Positions 9,501 to 19,440 of a stretch of 64,000 nucleotides of DNA are shown here, piece after piece (within the stretch, counting starts at the first letter, position 1; every line of letters begins with the position of its first letter). Under the pieces are notes generated by a model that saw only the letters and a list, made by a program, of their open reading frames with translations, searched no databases and was not told where the DNA came from. The DNA comes from Chamaea fasciata (taxonomy: Eukaryota; Chordata; Aves; Passeriformes; Sylviidae), in the NCBI GenBank assembly GCA_029207755.1, contig JARCOQ010000016.1:15769307-15833306 (forward strand), given 5' to 3'. The position numbers and the translations under genes are program-made.

Positions 9501-11513
9501 CAGCAGGTGACAATAGATTGGTGCCACCCAGTGTGGGCAGGCAGAGCAAAGGACACATTGCCATGTCCTTGTCACGTTCTTGCCACATCCTGGTGTTCAA
9601 ACACATCATCCTTCTGGGCCAAAATTCAGCTGTCACCCCTGCCCTGGCTGTGCTCCTCCTACAGCCTCCCCTTCCCAGGTGCATGGTCTCTGCTCCAGCC
9701 TTCCCCATTAGGGAAGAGAGAGCAGGAGCCTTTTGTCTCCAGCCTGTGGCAACTCCAGTGGCAGAACTCACTCCAGTTCCAGCTGGGGCAGCAGGCAGAG
9801 TTCATGCCATGCCCCTTCAGACTGCTGGAGCAGCTGTGTGACCTGACTCCTCTCCATGAGGGCTTTGCTGCCAAGAGCTGACCCCCCCCAGCTCTGATCA
9901 CTCACACATGCTCCAGGTGGGATCCCCCATAGAGGACATCCCCCAGGACACACATCTGGGGCAAGTCCCCTCTGGCTTTGTGACCTCCTTTGGTCCCAGC
10001 CATAGACATCCTTCCCCTGTTGAAATTTCCCTTCCAAGACATTCCTAGTGCCCTGGACTGAGGATGATGGAGCAGAAAATCATTAAATCATGGACTGGTT
10101 TGTGTTGAAAGCAACCCTAAAGGAATGGCAGAGGAAGAACAGAGCCAACAGGCTGATTGGTTTATTGCTGGTGAGGTTTGATAGCCAGTGTCTCTGCACC
10201 CAGCCAGGACATCCTAGCAGAGACAACTCTGCCTCACCGGATTATTTTCCATTTGAGGAATGCCCATAGATTTCTGTGGAACTGAAGCGCAGCCCTCGGG
10301 TTCTTGGCGGGCTGCCCGTGTGGCTTTTGAAGTTGCAAAGCTCTGGACACGCCTGCTTGAAAGCGTTTTACGATGTTCTCCTCGAAGAAAGGCGAGTTCA
10401 AAGGCACGGCTCCTCGGCTGGTGTAAATCAGCTGAGCCCTGCCACGGCTGTTTAGGGCTGGCAGTGCTCACATGGGCCGAGGGTTGGGACCACCCTGCCG
10501 GGGCAGCGCTCCCAGCGCTCCTCAAGCCCTCACAGATGCGCCAAAGGAAATGCTGCCTTGCCTGGGCAAGGATGGATGTCCTGCCTTTGGGCCTTTGAAG
10601 CCAAGCAGCAGCTCCCAGGGTTAGCAGCTGGGATGAGCTCATTTTCTTGACAGGATTTGGGATTCACAGGGCTGTCCCCAGGGAACCAGAGGGCAAGGGT
10701 AGCTGTTGGTGGGAGAACCCCAAGCTTGTGCACGGGATGAGATGTAGTTCCGTGTTCCAAAGAGGTTTCAGCTGTAGTTTGGCAGAGCTGTTGTGGTCCA
10801 GCTGGCCTGAGGGTCTGGATCCTGCTCACAAGAGACACATCACACAGATCCCTCCATGGTACCAGGAGCAGAACAGGGACTGTCCCTCTCCAGCTAGAGG
10901 TGATGAGAAAGTGGGGCAGTCACAGCAAAGCTGCAGGTGAGACATGCAAGGGTTGAGTGGCAAGGGCTTGAAGAGAGGTGTGGAGGCAGGAGAGCAGTCC
11001 ATGAGTTTTGGCCCTGGCCTGCCGGGACACCCCTTGGGCATTCCCTGGGCATAGTGTGCCCATGGCTCTGTACCAGGCTGCTGCCACCTGCTCACGGGCA
11101 CCACTGGGGCAGCTGTGGTCTCCTCCACCCTCACCATACCTCCATGCCGTGCGCTGCCTCCAGCCCCTGTTCCTCCTCACTCCTCCCCCTTACCATCCAT
11201 CTCTCCCACCTCTTTCTCTCCACAGCTGCACATCACCAGCCAGACGCCTGCCAGGGAGGTGGTGAAGTTGGTGGTGCTGGAGATGAACGGCCTCTCGCGG
11301 GATGTGCTGGGTGTCTCGGCCGCCGTCTGCTACGGCGAGGAGCAGCTGGAGCACTTTGGACTGGTGTTCGCTGCCGACGAGAGTGAGCGGTGGCTCCCCG
11401 ATGACTTCTTGCCTCTGTCCCTCCACACCAGCCAGCCCGAGGGACGGTTCTACGTTCGCATCAAGGAGACGTCCCCTCTGGTGCTCCAGTACGGGCCAGC
11501 GACCACCGTATGA
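499..11513 (+). CDS. ANKFN1-like: ANKFN1-family gene, C-terminal 863 residues (13 exons)
   Basis: The coding sequence joins 499-589, 2383-2490, 2727-2826, 3335-3467, 4210-4329, 4664-4879, 5165-5331, 5733-5883, 6610-6778, 7022-7188, 8014-8224, 8506-9176 and 11226-11513. All introns are GT-AG, phases match, and the sum is 2592 nt including TGA. The order seen is the end of an FN3 domain (residues 1-32), a long conserved core with the motif GLYLGYLKL (272-280), an acidic and Ser/Pro-rich region (545-768), and a Ras-association-like C-terminus (769-863). This matches ANKFN1, the vertebrate relative of Drosophila wide awake and mouse Nmf9, cytoplasmic proteins linked to circadian output, arousal and vestibular function. 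The ankyrin repeats and start codon lie left of the window. A noggin-2-type neighbour suggests an ohnologue of ANKFN1 rather than ANKFN1 itself; that is inference. Family assignment is confident, the exact paralogue less so. Confidence 0.88.
590..2382 (+). other. intron of ANKFN1-like gene
   Basis: This 1.8 kb intron lies between the FN3 exon and the NWREYDGRAP exon. I see no additional exon, since the flanking exons join in phase without one, and no clear CR1 fragment. The open frames in it lack splice context and recognisable domains. Confidence 0.8.
2383..2490 (+). CDS. ANKFN1-like: ANKFN1-like exon (NWREYDGRAP)
   Basis: The acceptor is ccccacag at 2375-2382 and the donor gtgagc starts at 2491. 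The first two bases complete an Asn codon. The peptide NWREYDGRAPRRRG followed by a Leu-rich helix and HQHCICH directly follows the FN3 domain. The exon is 108 nt and ends in phase 1. I know of no named domain here, but the segment is continuous with the family core. Confidence 0.88.
2727..2826 (+). CDS. ANKFN1-like: ANKFN1-like exon (basic, KHLFHPGSKF)
   Basis: The acceptor ctccacag ends at 2726 and the donor gtgaga starts at 2827. The 100-nt exon encodes a Lys/Ser-rich stretch with KHLFHPGSKFLKTLKR, a basic segment that could be a linker or phosphorylation-rich loop. Its phase (1 in, 2 out) joins correctly to both neighbours. Confidence 0.87.
3335..3467 (+). CDS. ANKFN1-like: ANKFN1-like exon (GLYLTAIFYKDD)
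   Basis: The acceptor tcccatgcag ends at 3334 and the donor gtaggt starts at 3468. The 133-nt exon encodes RGLYLTAIFYKDDNILVTHE, then an acidic stretch ending DFLWLTK. The hydrophobic pattern alternates as in beta strands and is typical of the conserved C-terminal core of the family. It leaves in phase 0. Confidence 0.9.
4210..4329 (+). CDS. ANKFN1-like: ANKFN1-like exon (MWDEILWLRQ)
   Basis: A 120-nt phase 0-0 exon between gtgcgcag (ending 4209) and gtgagg (from 4330). It encodes VSCMWDEILWLRQCVTVSQS and a helix ending LLAISQMQ. Forty whole codons mean that skipping this exon would keep the frame. Confidence 0.9.
4664..4879 (+). CDS. ANKFN1-like: ANKFN1-like exon (FEPIKDKQGN)
   Basis: A 216-nt phase 0-0 exon; acceptor ctcgcacag ends at 4663 and donor gtgtgt starts at 4880. 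The peptide reads GLLGIQDLGQVFFEPIKDKQ, then VRWVPICKLQTSR and a Ser/Glu-rich linker ending LDTLLISLQ. The high density of conserved-looking hydrophobic positions marks it as structured core rather than linker. Confidence 0.92.
5165..5331 (+). CDS. ANKFN1-like: ANKFN1-like exon with GLYLGYLKL motif
   Basis: The acceptor ttcctag ends at 5164 and the donor (gtggga) starts at 5332. The exon encodes DKLAYHQRSSHALSAGLYLG, YLKLCSAVDQIRVLVPEQLP and NILCHVKIRSNPNIS. The GLYLGYLKL string is the most recognisable signature of the ANKFN1/wide awake/Nmf9 family and, with the FN3 end, is the main reason for the family call. Its biochemical role is not known to me. Confidence 0.94.
5473..5560 (+). repeat. 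CR1 3'-end remnant
   Basis: The intronic text runs from a decayed aactcgacaatctt segment to attctgtgattctga, the characteristic 3' end of a sense-oriented CR1. It is short and degraded. Confidence 0.5.
5733..5883 (+). CDS. ANKFN1-like: ANKFN1-like exon (EEWEWLQKMASVEEP)
   Basis: The acceptor cttctgcag ends at 5732; the donor gtagag from 5884 is weaker than the others. The 151-nt exon encodes REEWEWLQKMASVEEPVPTD, then FQELQVAIKELMTLVNIPLQ and a final Glu: two probable helices. It enters one base short of a codon and leaves in phase 0. Confidence 0.9.
6610..6778 (+). CDS. ANKFN1-like: ANKFN1-like exon (AKDFRLYSQEVLNFG)
   Basis: Acceptor ctccttgcag ends at 6609, donor gtgagc starts at 6779. 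The peptide AKDFRLYSQEVLNFGDQVSF continues into a Leu-rich strand and a loop with proline and asparagine, then GFLTLPLQIFELG. The 169-nt exon leaves one base of a Val codon. Confidence 0.9.
7022..7188 (+). CDS. ANKFN1-like: ANKFN1-like exon (VHFFTYDREFITQYCQVSAL)
   Basis: Acceptor ctctcccag ends at 7021, donor gtatgg starts at 7189. It encodes VHFFTYDREFITQYCQVSAL and a long helical stretch rich in Leu, Glu and Gln, ending QRHQQVQDYIQ. Coiled-coil-like spacing is visible over the last 35 residues. Confidence 0.9.
7331..7712 (-). repeat. CR1 LINE fragment (antisense, intronic)
   Basis: Read on the minus strand it is a 5'-truncated CR1. On the plus strand it opens with ggaatggtttgggttggaac, continues through the usual 'ccaacctggccttggacac' text, and ends with ccttctcttctccaggctgc. 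It fills roughly half of the intron 7189-8013. Confidence 0.9.
8014..8224 (+). CDS. ANKFN1-like: ANKFN1-like exon (QMEEIWREMRWIMDVLQHAR)
   Basis: Acceptor gttggcag ends at 8013, donor gtaagg starts at 8225. The first part (QMEEIWREMRWIMDVLQHAR) is a strongly helical, conserved-looking segment that continues the coiled-coil of the preceding exon. The second part is Ser/Pro/Glu-rich and probably disordered. The exon ends one base into an Asp codon. Confidence 0.9.
8506..9176 (+). CDS. ANKFN1-like: ANKFN1-like long Ser/Pro-rich exon
   Basis: The largest coding exon (671 nt). Acceptor cctcgcag ends at 8505. It opens DSHGLSDEEGSSEVFLATDS with DYDSSRAQSP, an acidic phospho-rich tract, and later has YDSDFVLPSRQIELLRITEK and RQAYCVRTSSLDFPKP, which look like short conserved motifs in otherwise disordered sequence. 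The donor at 9177 (gtacca) is weak. Past it the frame stays open to TGA at 9879-9881, so a retained-intron product is conceivable. Joining to 11226 keeps phase 0. Confidence 0.88.
10078..10125 (-). repeat. possible short CR1 remnant
   Basis: The plus-strand text aaaatcattaaatcatggactggtttg resembles the complement of a CR1 3' end (aatcatggaatggtttg). It is too short to be certain. Confidence 0.35.
10411..10440 (+). repeat. dispersed GCTGGTGTAAATCA-type element
   Basis: tcctcggctggtgtaaatca followed by gctgagccct: the 14-base core at 10417-10430 is identical to the copies at 22246 (reverse) and 62802. It lies in the last intron of the ANKFN1-like gene. Confidence 0.45.
11226..11513 (+). CDS. 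ANKFN1-like: ANKFN1-like last exon: Ras-association-like domain
   Basis: Acceptor ctctccacag ends at 11225 and TGA is at 11511-11513. The 95 residues read LHITSQTPAREVVKLVVLEM and so on, ending GRFYVRIKETSPLVL. A beta strand, a helix (REVVKLVVLEM), a Cys/Gly turn, a hydrophobic strand (HFGLVFAA) and a final strand (FYVRIKE) fit the ubiquitin-like fold of RA domains, which family members carry at their C-terminus. Whether it binds a Ras-type GTPase cannot be told from sequence. Confidence 0.92.
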   Translation: MHITSQTPAREVVKLVVLEMNGLSRDVLGVSAAVCYGEEQLEHFGLVFAADESERWLPDDFLPLSLHTSQPEGRFYVRIKETSPLVLQYGPATTV

Positions 11514-11673
11514 GAGCAGGAGAGCCGACGGGATGGAGTGGAGACCTCCACTTCCAGAGAGCAGACAGCTCGTCTCTGATGCTTCCTTCTTCCACAGACA
11601 CCCTCTCATCAGGCATCCGCGGGGTGGAATGGGATCATACTGGGTTGTGTGTTATTTGTTCGTGCTATTTTTT

Positions 11674-11676
<3 letters not shown>

Positions 11677-11704
<28 letters not shown>
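11677..11704. repeat. poly-T run (28)
   Basis: An uninterrupted run of 28 T in the likely 3' UTR of the upstream gene. Its length may vary between individuals or assemblies. Confidence 0.95.
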
Positions 11705-11709
<5 letters not shown>

Positions 11710-13120
11710 AAGAGACATTGAGACTCAGTTTTTCTGACTGGAGAAGAAGAGGGTGGAGTCCGGAGACCTCAGAGCTCAGGAGGAATCTCTGCAGGAATGG
11801 AATTTTTGAAAGTAAACATTTTTAAGGAGAAAGAGGGGGAGAGAGAGAGAGAGGAAAAATATTACAAGAAGAAGCAGCAATACTTTTTTTCCCCCTTTCT
11901 TTTTTTTCTGGAAAACCTTGTTTGGGATTCACTAAAGGCAAAGCCACAGAGGATTGCTGGGGAGGGCTGTGGTGTCAGTGAGGAGAGGGCAAGAGCCACA
12001 AGGACAACCCTGTGTCCTGGGTGTTTTCCTTTCTGCCCTCCTTTCACTGCACCTCGAGAAATGATTCTTGCACACAGTTCTTGAAACAAAATTATATTAG
12101 TATTTTTATTCTGAAAAAAAGTCAATAGTGATTGTGCCAGAGCCACTGGAAATGGGTAAAGGTGAAGACCCTTTGACTTGTGTCCAAGACTAAAGGAACC
12201 CATGCAACCAGCCCCCTGCAATCGCAGACATGTCAATACCACACTAGAGATTTGCTATAGGGCATCTCCTGCAACCCCCTGGGCTTCCCTGTCCCCCTGG
12301 GTGCCCTTTTGTTCTGGTGATTGTGCTTCTCTAGTATGTCCTACAGCATGACATTTTGTTAGCCACTAGGTCTGTTAACAAGGTTACTTTTCTGATCTCC
12401 TGTGGTCCATAGTAAAGGCGACTGCTTCTCACCGCATGTCACTTGTCCTTCTTGTAGCTTGGTGCGTAGCATTCCATCATCCATCTCCCAAACCAGCCCT
12501 GATTCCAAGGAGGAATCCCGTGAGTGTTTAGTGGGATGCTTTCCACACTGTGACTGTGCTTTCCACAAATCACGTGTGTGGGAGCAAAGTACAAGTCAAA
12601 AATGGTCTTCTGGGGATTCATTGCTCTGTAAGGCAGCAGGATAAGCTTGGGCGTGCCAAGGCATCACCTCCATGGGGTGGTGAAACCCCAGAGCTGTAGG
12701 GCTGGGTGCCTAGGTCTGGTCCTGCAGCCTTCACTAAGGGAAGAACGCCAGGAGAGGCACAGGGATGGCAGCAAGAGCTCACAGCTGTGTCACAGCTGGC
12801 ACAAACGCTGAGAGCAAGGTGTCAGTCTGGCACCCCTTGGCAAGGTGAGGCTCCCGATGCTGATGCTCCTGCAGCAGCCACCTCACTGCCCTTCCCTTGG
12901 CATGGAGGGATCAGGGCTGGGCAGCAGCCCCCCGTCGCTGGGTGCCAGGGTGCAGGAGGGGCTCTGTGGGCAGCCACATGGGTTGGCTGTCACTCCGCAG
13001 AGGTTCCTCATTCCTCGCCTTGCAGCAACCAGTGTGGCACGGGCAGGAATACATCCCAGCACGAACCCTTCCTGCCCCACGTCAGAGCCACTGTGGAGGG
13101 GAGGATGCTGTGCCAGCCCC

Positions 13121-13154
13121 TCAGCTGGTGCAAATCAACCAGCACCGCATTGAC
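13121..13154 (+). repeat. dispersed GCTGGTGTAAATCA-type element
   Basis: tcagctggtgcaaatcaacc then agcaccgcattgac. One mismatch in the core; the TCAGCTGGTG start and the ATTGAC flank match the reverse copy at 22225-22265. Confidence 0.45.
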
Positions 13155-14023
13155 GTCAGTGCAGGCACCGCCATGGGATGTGGAGGCGAGTGACAAAAGA
13201 ACTTTTAAAAAGGCACTTCTCCCATCTCCTCTCTCCTTTGCTTCTCTTCTGCCTCAAGTTAAAACCAATCCCACTCTCCCAGGTCAAGAAGAAATGGGTT
13301 GGTGAATACAGAGGTTCCCATGGTGTTTGTCGTTGTTGGGCATCCACAGGCATTGACATCCCAAAGAGGCAGGAGCTGCAGGGTGGCCCTTCCCTTTCCA
13401 TGTGTCACCTCCTGATGCTCAGAGCCTGAGGCAAGGCAGAGGCATGGCACAACTGGTGGAAACCGAAGCGCCTTTTTGGAAGTCACAGAGGGAATTCAGT
13501 GTTAGATCAGGGCTTTGTACAGAAAGCTACATCTGGGTCCCTGATGCTCCTCAGCATGGAGCTGTGCAACTCCTGATGCCCTTTCATTTGACCCCAGAAG
13601 GGAAGAAGGCCTCCCCTTTCCTTAAGAATTTGTTCCCCCCTCCTAGAAGCACTGTTCCATCAAGACAGATGGAGCCGTGACCCAAAGCCTGGTCTTTGGG
13701 GTGGACCTGGGACAATGTCTGCAGCTGGGAGCTGGTTGCCCACACCTCTGTGCAGAGCTCTGCCCGTGGAAGGGTCTTGCTGGCCGTGCAAAGCTTTTTT
13801 GCAGGAGCTGCTCTGGCCACACAGCAGCTTGGATCACTTGGCTGCAGGGAACAGTATGGGGCCTCCTCCCCTTGCCTGGGAGAGGAAGAGGGAAAGAGCA
13901 GGGGCCTGGGTAGGAGCAGAGTTGGATGCAAAGTGGGAAGGGCAGGAGTTGCACAGCTTTTCTGTGGGAAGCCCCAAAACCAGGGACACAGGGATGTGTG
14001 ATGTCCTGATGCAACACACTCCT

Positions 14024-14461
14024 CACAGAATGACACAAGATTTGGGGTTGAGAGGGACCTGTGGAGATCATGCAGTCCAACCTTCTGTCCAGGCAGGGTC
14101 ACTTGGAGCAGGTTACACATGAATGTGTCCAGGTGGGTTTTGAATGTCTTGAGAAAGGGGAAACCCCACACTCCTCCTGGGCAGATGTTCCAGGGCTCTG
14201 CCACCCTCCTTGGAAAGAAGTTCTTTCTAATGTTGAGGTGGAACTTCGTGTGTTTTTGTGTATGGTCATTACTCCTTCTCCTGTCACTGAGCTCCACTAA
14301 AAAGAGTCTGGCACCATCCCCTTGGCACCTGCCTTGGAGATACTTGTATGGATTGATGGGACCCCCTCTCAGTCTTCTCCAGACTAACCAGGCCCAGCCC
14401 ACTCAGTCTCTCCTCATAAGGATGTGGTCCAGACCCCTCATCATCTTTGTGGCTTCTACTG
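14024..14461 (-). repeat. CR1 LINE fragment
   Basis: On the plus strand it begins cctcacagaatgacacaag, has gatcatgcagtccaacc and tgggcagatgttccagggc, and ends near ctcatcatctttgtggc. This is the complement of a 5'-truncated CR1 3' region. Confidence 0.88.
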
Positions 14462-15230
14462 CACAGCATTCCTTGAAGAATGGCACTTGCAAGGTGGTTG
14501 TCTCTTTTCCTATTTTCCTTCTCTCCTTGGGTGATTTCAGGGGCACATACCAATATTTTCTTTCTGAACAGGTTGTTGAGCCTTCAGACACTCTCCTGCC
14601 CTTCCCCACAGTCAAGGAATGGGAATAGAAGGCAGCAGGCTCTGTCTGTGGCAGTTTTCAAGGCTGCCGTCTCAGTGCTGTGTGAACCACGGTGGCTCTT
14701 TGAGGCGGTGTGCCGAGGTGTTGGGTGAGGGGCAGCCAGGGCACTAAGCCCCGACAGCACCAGGATTCAGAGTTAGCCCTGCAGGTCTCCGTGCCCTGGT
14801 GCAGAGGGTTGGTAAAGGGGTTTTCTCCATGGGGAGCTGGCACTTGCTCTGGCATGTCCACCCTGGCACAGCTGAGGGAGGAGAATCCCCAAAGTACCTG
14901 AGCTCAGCCCTGCTGTCTCCTGCCATGGAAACTGTAAGAGGCATCATTTTGCGTGTAGCATCCCTTTTCTCCAATATTTAATGAGCAAAGTAGGTGAGAA
15001 TCCTGGAGGGCAGGGACACTGCATAGACAGACCTGTGTCACCCAGTACGGACACCACTGTCCCTGTGGCACCCATGTCCCCAGCACTGCCACACATGGGC
15101 ACTGCCAGTATCCAGGCACAGACACACCTGTACCTGTATATGCACCCCTCCTTTGTGCCATGCACCCACCTGAACCTAGGTGAGCACCTTCAGGGCCTGC
15201 TAACCCCTCTGCACTGGTATCATAGAATGA
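14462..15230. other. intergenic, no feature seen
   Basis: Unique-looking sequence with scattered CA-rich text (15030-15150). No gene, RNA or clear repeat is supported. Confidence 0.6.
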
Positions 15231-15785
15231 GGGACTCATTCAGGTTGGAAAATTGCTGTAAGATCATGGAGTCCAACCATTAATCCAGCACTGCCAAGGC
15301 CACCGCTAACCCATGCTCCCAAGTGCATCCACAAGACTCTTAAATCTCTCCAAGGGAGGTGACTCCACCACTCCCCTGGGCAGCCTGTGCCAGTGCCCGA
15401 CCACTCTTTCCATGAGGAAATTTTTCCAATATCCACTCTGAAACTCCCTTGCTGCAACTTGAGGCCATTTTCTCTCCTCTTATCCTTTGTTCCCTGGGAG
15501 AAGGGTCCAACTCCCACCTGGCTGTCCCCTCCTGTCAGGGAGTTGTGCAGAGCCAGAAGGTCCCCCCTGAGCCTTCTTTTCTCCCTGGTGAGCCCCTTTC
15601 CCAGCTCCCTCAGCTGCTCCTGGTGCTCCAGACTCTTCCCCAGCCCTGTTCCCTTCTCTGGACACACTCCAGCTCCTCAATGTCCTTCCTGTCATGAGGA
15701 GCCCAGAACTGACCCCAGGACTAGGTTGTGGCCTCATCAGTGGCCCAGCACAGGGACACTGTCACTGCCCGGGTCCCCCTGGACA
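15231..15785 (-). repeat. CR1 LINE fragment
   Basis: Starts catagaatgagggactcatt, then gatcatggagtccaaccat, and extends through ggacacactccagctcctca to a GC-rich end. It is a minus-strand CR1 and one of the longer copies here. Confidence 0.92.
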
Positions 15786-16538
15786 CACTGACACCACCCC
15801 AACACCCTGCACGTACCACCCTTCCTCGGTTTGGTACCAACTCTCCCTGGACAATCCCACATCCTGGAGATGTGTGTCCTTAAAAATCCCATCTGGGCTG
15901 GGGTAGGTGTAAGCAGTGCTCATCTGGGAGCTGGGAAGAAGCGGGGTTTGGGGGCAGCAGTAGATACCACAGGGGGATGCACTTCCCAGCTTCCCTTAAA
16001 GGCAGCTGACATTCTACTCTTCCAGGTGCTGTGGAGCACCAAGAGATGATGCTGCAGAACAATTTGTACTTTTGGGAGGGTTTTTTGTCTCTTTGTCATT
16101 GTCATTTTAGCACTAATGGCAAAAAATGCAGGTCAATGTATTGGGTTTTGCTCCTGGGCACAGCGAAGCAAAGTATGAACCTGTCCAGGTGGACAAACAG
16201 GTCTTCCTTCCTTGGAGGTAGGCCCAGGTCTAGAAACACAGCAGGGGAAAACCAGAGTACTTTCATGCAGCTTAATGGGAATGTGCTCATTTCCATTGCC
16301 AAAGAAGTCATGCCTCAGTGGTCACTGAATTTTCTCCCCAAAATCAGGAACTTGTTGGCATCAATTCTGAAGTATCTGATTTGCCTTTCTCTCGTCCAGA
16401 GAGAGTTGCTCAGTTTATCAGACATTAATCCAAATTTGTGCATCTCAGAGTTTGCTCTCTGAGTCTAAGATATGGGGGTGTTTTGTTCGGTTTCTTTTTC
16501 AGTTTGTTATAAGGGGGGTTTTATTCCTTTTTCTTTTC

Positions 16539-16575
<37 letters not shown>

Positions 16576-17943
16576 CCTCCTGGGACGCTTCTTCTCCCCT
16601 TAGGTCTGGTTATAGGGGATGACTGATGAGCTGCTGCAATGGCCAAAGAGGTGAGATGCTCCAAGCCTGCCTCATTGAAGGCAGTGAAAGCCTTTCTCCC
16701 ATCAAACAGGAGGTGAGAACATGAGCAAGACCCATCCCAGCCATCCAAAACAGAGTGGAAGTTCCAGGGCTATCCCAGCACATGCAATTACTAAGTTAAT
16801 TAGTTAATTATCATCTGTAGGAACTCCTGTGCAGTGGCAGGGACTGTTTACCCATGGAGCTTATGAATAGTATTGCTGTGTAATTGAAAGGTGGTGTGAT
16901 CGGATTCATGCTGCTGAATCGAGGGGCTGCAGGATGCCCACACTTTCCATTCCCTGCCCAGATGCCCACAGAAGATGCAGCTCTGCTGAGCAAAACCCCG
17001 TTGGCCTAAGGCTCGTGTCCAGGAGCCTTTGCTCAGGATCCCAGTCTTCCCTGGGAAACCACACACTGGTCTGCTCTGTGCACTGTGGGCAAAACCACTT
17101 CCCATGTGGAACCGGGCTGGACAGCACGGATTTTAGAGCAAGATTGCAATTTCCCAACCACAAAGACACTTGGGCTGGAGGAGATGAGAGTCTGGGTAAC
17201 ATTAGCACCATCAGAAAGCTCCAGAGGACTTTGGTGTGTCTAGGACTTTTTGGCTTGAGGTTCTCCAAACCCATGTACCGACCAGGCAGGAAACAGCTCT
17301 TTCCATCCCAAGCAAATTCCTGGGACACAGGGAAGTTGTCTGTTCCCAAAGCGACCTGAAAAATAAAATGTTGTGAAAACAGGAAGTGAGAATATAAAGA
17401 TACAAATTCATGAGGAAGCAGTAGTGCATTATTTTATTTTACTTCCACTTAAAAAGGAAAAGCAAACTGGTTTTTGTTTGGTTTTGTTTGTTTGTTTTTA
17501 ACCAGACTCACTTTCATTGAAAAACCAAAACATAGAAACAAACCAGTGACTATCTACAAGTTCATTCTAACTCAAGAATATTACAGGATACCTTCTGTTG
17601 AAACCAAGAATCCTTTATGAATATTTATGCTGTGGATAAAATTGCATTTTTGGGGGGAAGAAAAAAGAAAAAAATCCAACAGATTGTGTGTTAAGACAAT
17701 ATTTTTATATCAGTATTCCCTCAAGCACCACTTTAATGCCATAGATCATAAACCATATCCTCAAAGCTGAGTGTGCACTTTGCTGTCTCGGTCTTCAAAG
17801 AACATTTGAAGATGCAAATCTGCTTGTCCTGAAGTAGTTTAATTTGATCTGCATATGAAGATACCAAGAAATTATGATTCTGTTCTTCTGTCTTTGATAG
17901 TTTTTAAATGGATGAACTGCAGTCCTTGACTTCACAGACTCAC
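15786..17943. other. intergenic, AT-rich in places
   Basis: Contains a T32 run (16544-16575), a TTAATTAG-type homeobox-like cluster (16785-16815) and an AT-rich block from 17350 to 17930. No coding exon is recognised. Confidence 0.55.
16544..16575. repeat. poly-T run (32)
   Basis: An uninterrupted run of 32 T. It could be the A-tail of a minus-strand retrocopy, but the sequence beside it is not recognisable as a gene. Confidence 0.95.
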
Positions 17944-18430
17944 AGGTGCTCCAAGCCCTATCCAACCTGGCCTTGGACACTTCAGGGATCCAGGGGCAGC
18001 CTGTGCCAGGGCCTCCCCACCCTCCCAGGGAACAATTCCTTCCCAATATCCCATCTAACCCTGCTCTCTGGCAGTGGGAAGCCATTCCCCTTGTCCTGTC
18101 CCTCCAGGGCCTTGTCCCAAGTCCCTTTGCAGCTCTCCTGGCCACCCTTTAAGGCCAGGAAGGGGCTCTGAAGTCTCCCCAAACCCCTTCTCCATGTGAA
18201 CCCCCTCAGCACTCCCAGCCTGGCTCCAGGGTAGAGAGGGTCCAGCCCTAATAGCATCTCTGTGGCCTCCCCTGGAGTTGTTCCAGCAGTGGCACGTCCT
18301 TCTTATGCCAAGGACCCCAGATCTGGAGGCAGCTCTGCAGGTGGGGGTCTCACCTGAACGGAGCTGGTAATACAGCCCAGGACACAGCTGACCTTCTGGG
18401 CTGTGAGCACATGTCCAGCCTCTCATTCAC
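17944..18430 (-). repeat. CR1 LINE fragment
   Basis: The plus strand reads caggtgctccaagccctatc, ccaacctggccttggacac and so on to ggctgtgagcacatgtccag. It is a minus-strand CR1 whose extreme 3' end is missing. Confidence 0.9.
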
Positions 18431-19261
18431 CAGTTTCCCCACCTTCCACCTGTCTCAGCCCCAGAACATCCCAGGTTGGAAGTGGTTGCCCAGCCTGCTG
18501 AGGACCATGGCAGCTCCTCCATCGAGGTGCTGTTTGCTGTGCCAGGAGTAGCTGTGCGTGCTGCTCTGGACCAAGCCACGTCCCTCTCTCCACCAAAGCT
18601 CCGTGTGGAGCCAGCCACAGCCAAACCACAACAGAGCAACAAATGTCACCGCTCCTGCTTGCAGTTGTATGGGACCTGTCACCATGCTGGTATCAGTTAA
18701 CATGACTCCTGGTGTTTTCCCTCAACACTGCTGGTTTCCAACAATGCTTCAACATTCATAAACAAATGCACTGGGGCCAAGTCGTGGACATCCATCCCAC
18801 TGAGCACCTGCCCACACTGCATGGAGAAAGAGGCAGAGAAAGGTGAAGTGTCCTGGAAAGGATTAGAGTGTGTGCTGTGGTTCACAGGTGAGTGATGTGG
18901 TGGGACAAAATACTGGGAGGTGTTAAGGGCCAAGTGTTCTGATATTCCCTACTCCCAGTCCCAGCACTGCTGTTCCTGCTCCTCCATGTGCAGTAAATGA
19001 CCAGTATTAAGAACAAACCTGGCCTGGTGCCATCCACTGAGGCAAAGCTCAGCAGGTCACGGACGGGGGGTTTCTGTACCAAGAGCATGGCAGAGATGAG
19101 GTCCATGCTGGATTGTCACTCTCACAAAGGTTTGCCCTGCAATGTCACCATCAAACTGGAACCAGGTGCCAAAGTCTGCTAAATTTATCTTAAAGGATGT
19201 GGAAAATGAACTGCTAATTATAGACCCATGTATCTGGGTCTGTGGTGAGGCCCAGTCACAG
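18431..19261. other. intergenic, no feature seen
   Basis: No gene, RNA or recognisable repeat between two CR1 copies. Confidence 0.55.
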
Positions 19262-19440
19262 GGTGCCCAGAGAAGCTGTGGCTGCCCCATCCCTGGAAGT
19301 GCCCAAGGCCAGGTTGGACAAGGCTTGGAGCAACCTGGAATAGTGAAAGGTGATCCTGCCCATGGCAAGGGGGTGGAACAAAATGAGCTTTAAAGTCCCT
19401 TCCAACCAAAACCAATCTGTGGTTCCATGATTTTATGGTA
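19262..19440 (+). repeat. CR1 LINE 3' end
   Basis: A sense-strand CR1 3' end: gagaagctgtggctgcccca, aaggccaggttggacaagg, cccttccaaccaaaaccaat and a terminal tccatgattttatgg. Confidence 0.92.

Larger units (their letters stand above)
9177..11225 (+). other. last intron of ANKFN1-like gene
   Basis: A 2.05 kb intron between the Ser/Pro-rich exon and the terminal exon. It holds an in-frame extension to 9881, an ATTAAA at 10082-10087 beside a possible CR1 scrap, and a copy of the GCTGGTGTAAATCA element at 10417-10430. No further exon is needed for phase. Confidence 0.75.
11514..14023 (+). other. 3' UTR and downstream flank of ANKFN1-like gene
   Basis: The sequence after the stop includes a T28 run (11677-11704), a purine-rich tract (about 11821-11880) and AT-rich text near 12090-12120, which look like 3' UTR. 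I found no AATAAA or ATTAAA close downstream, so the transcript end is not located. The remainder shows no exon or long repeat, apart from one GCTGGTGCAAATCA element near 13124. Confidence 0.45.

Noticed and set aside
16544..16760. Retrocopy with a poly-A tail on the minus strand
   Set aside because: The sequence before the tail shows no polyadenylation signal, target duplication or recognisable gene.
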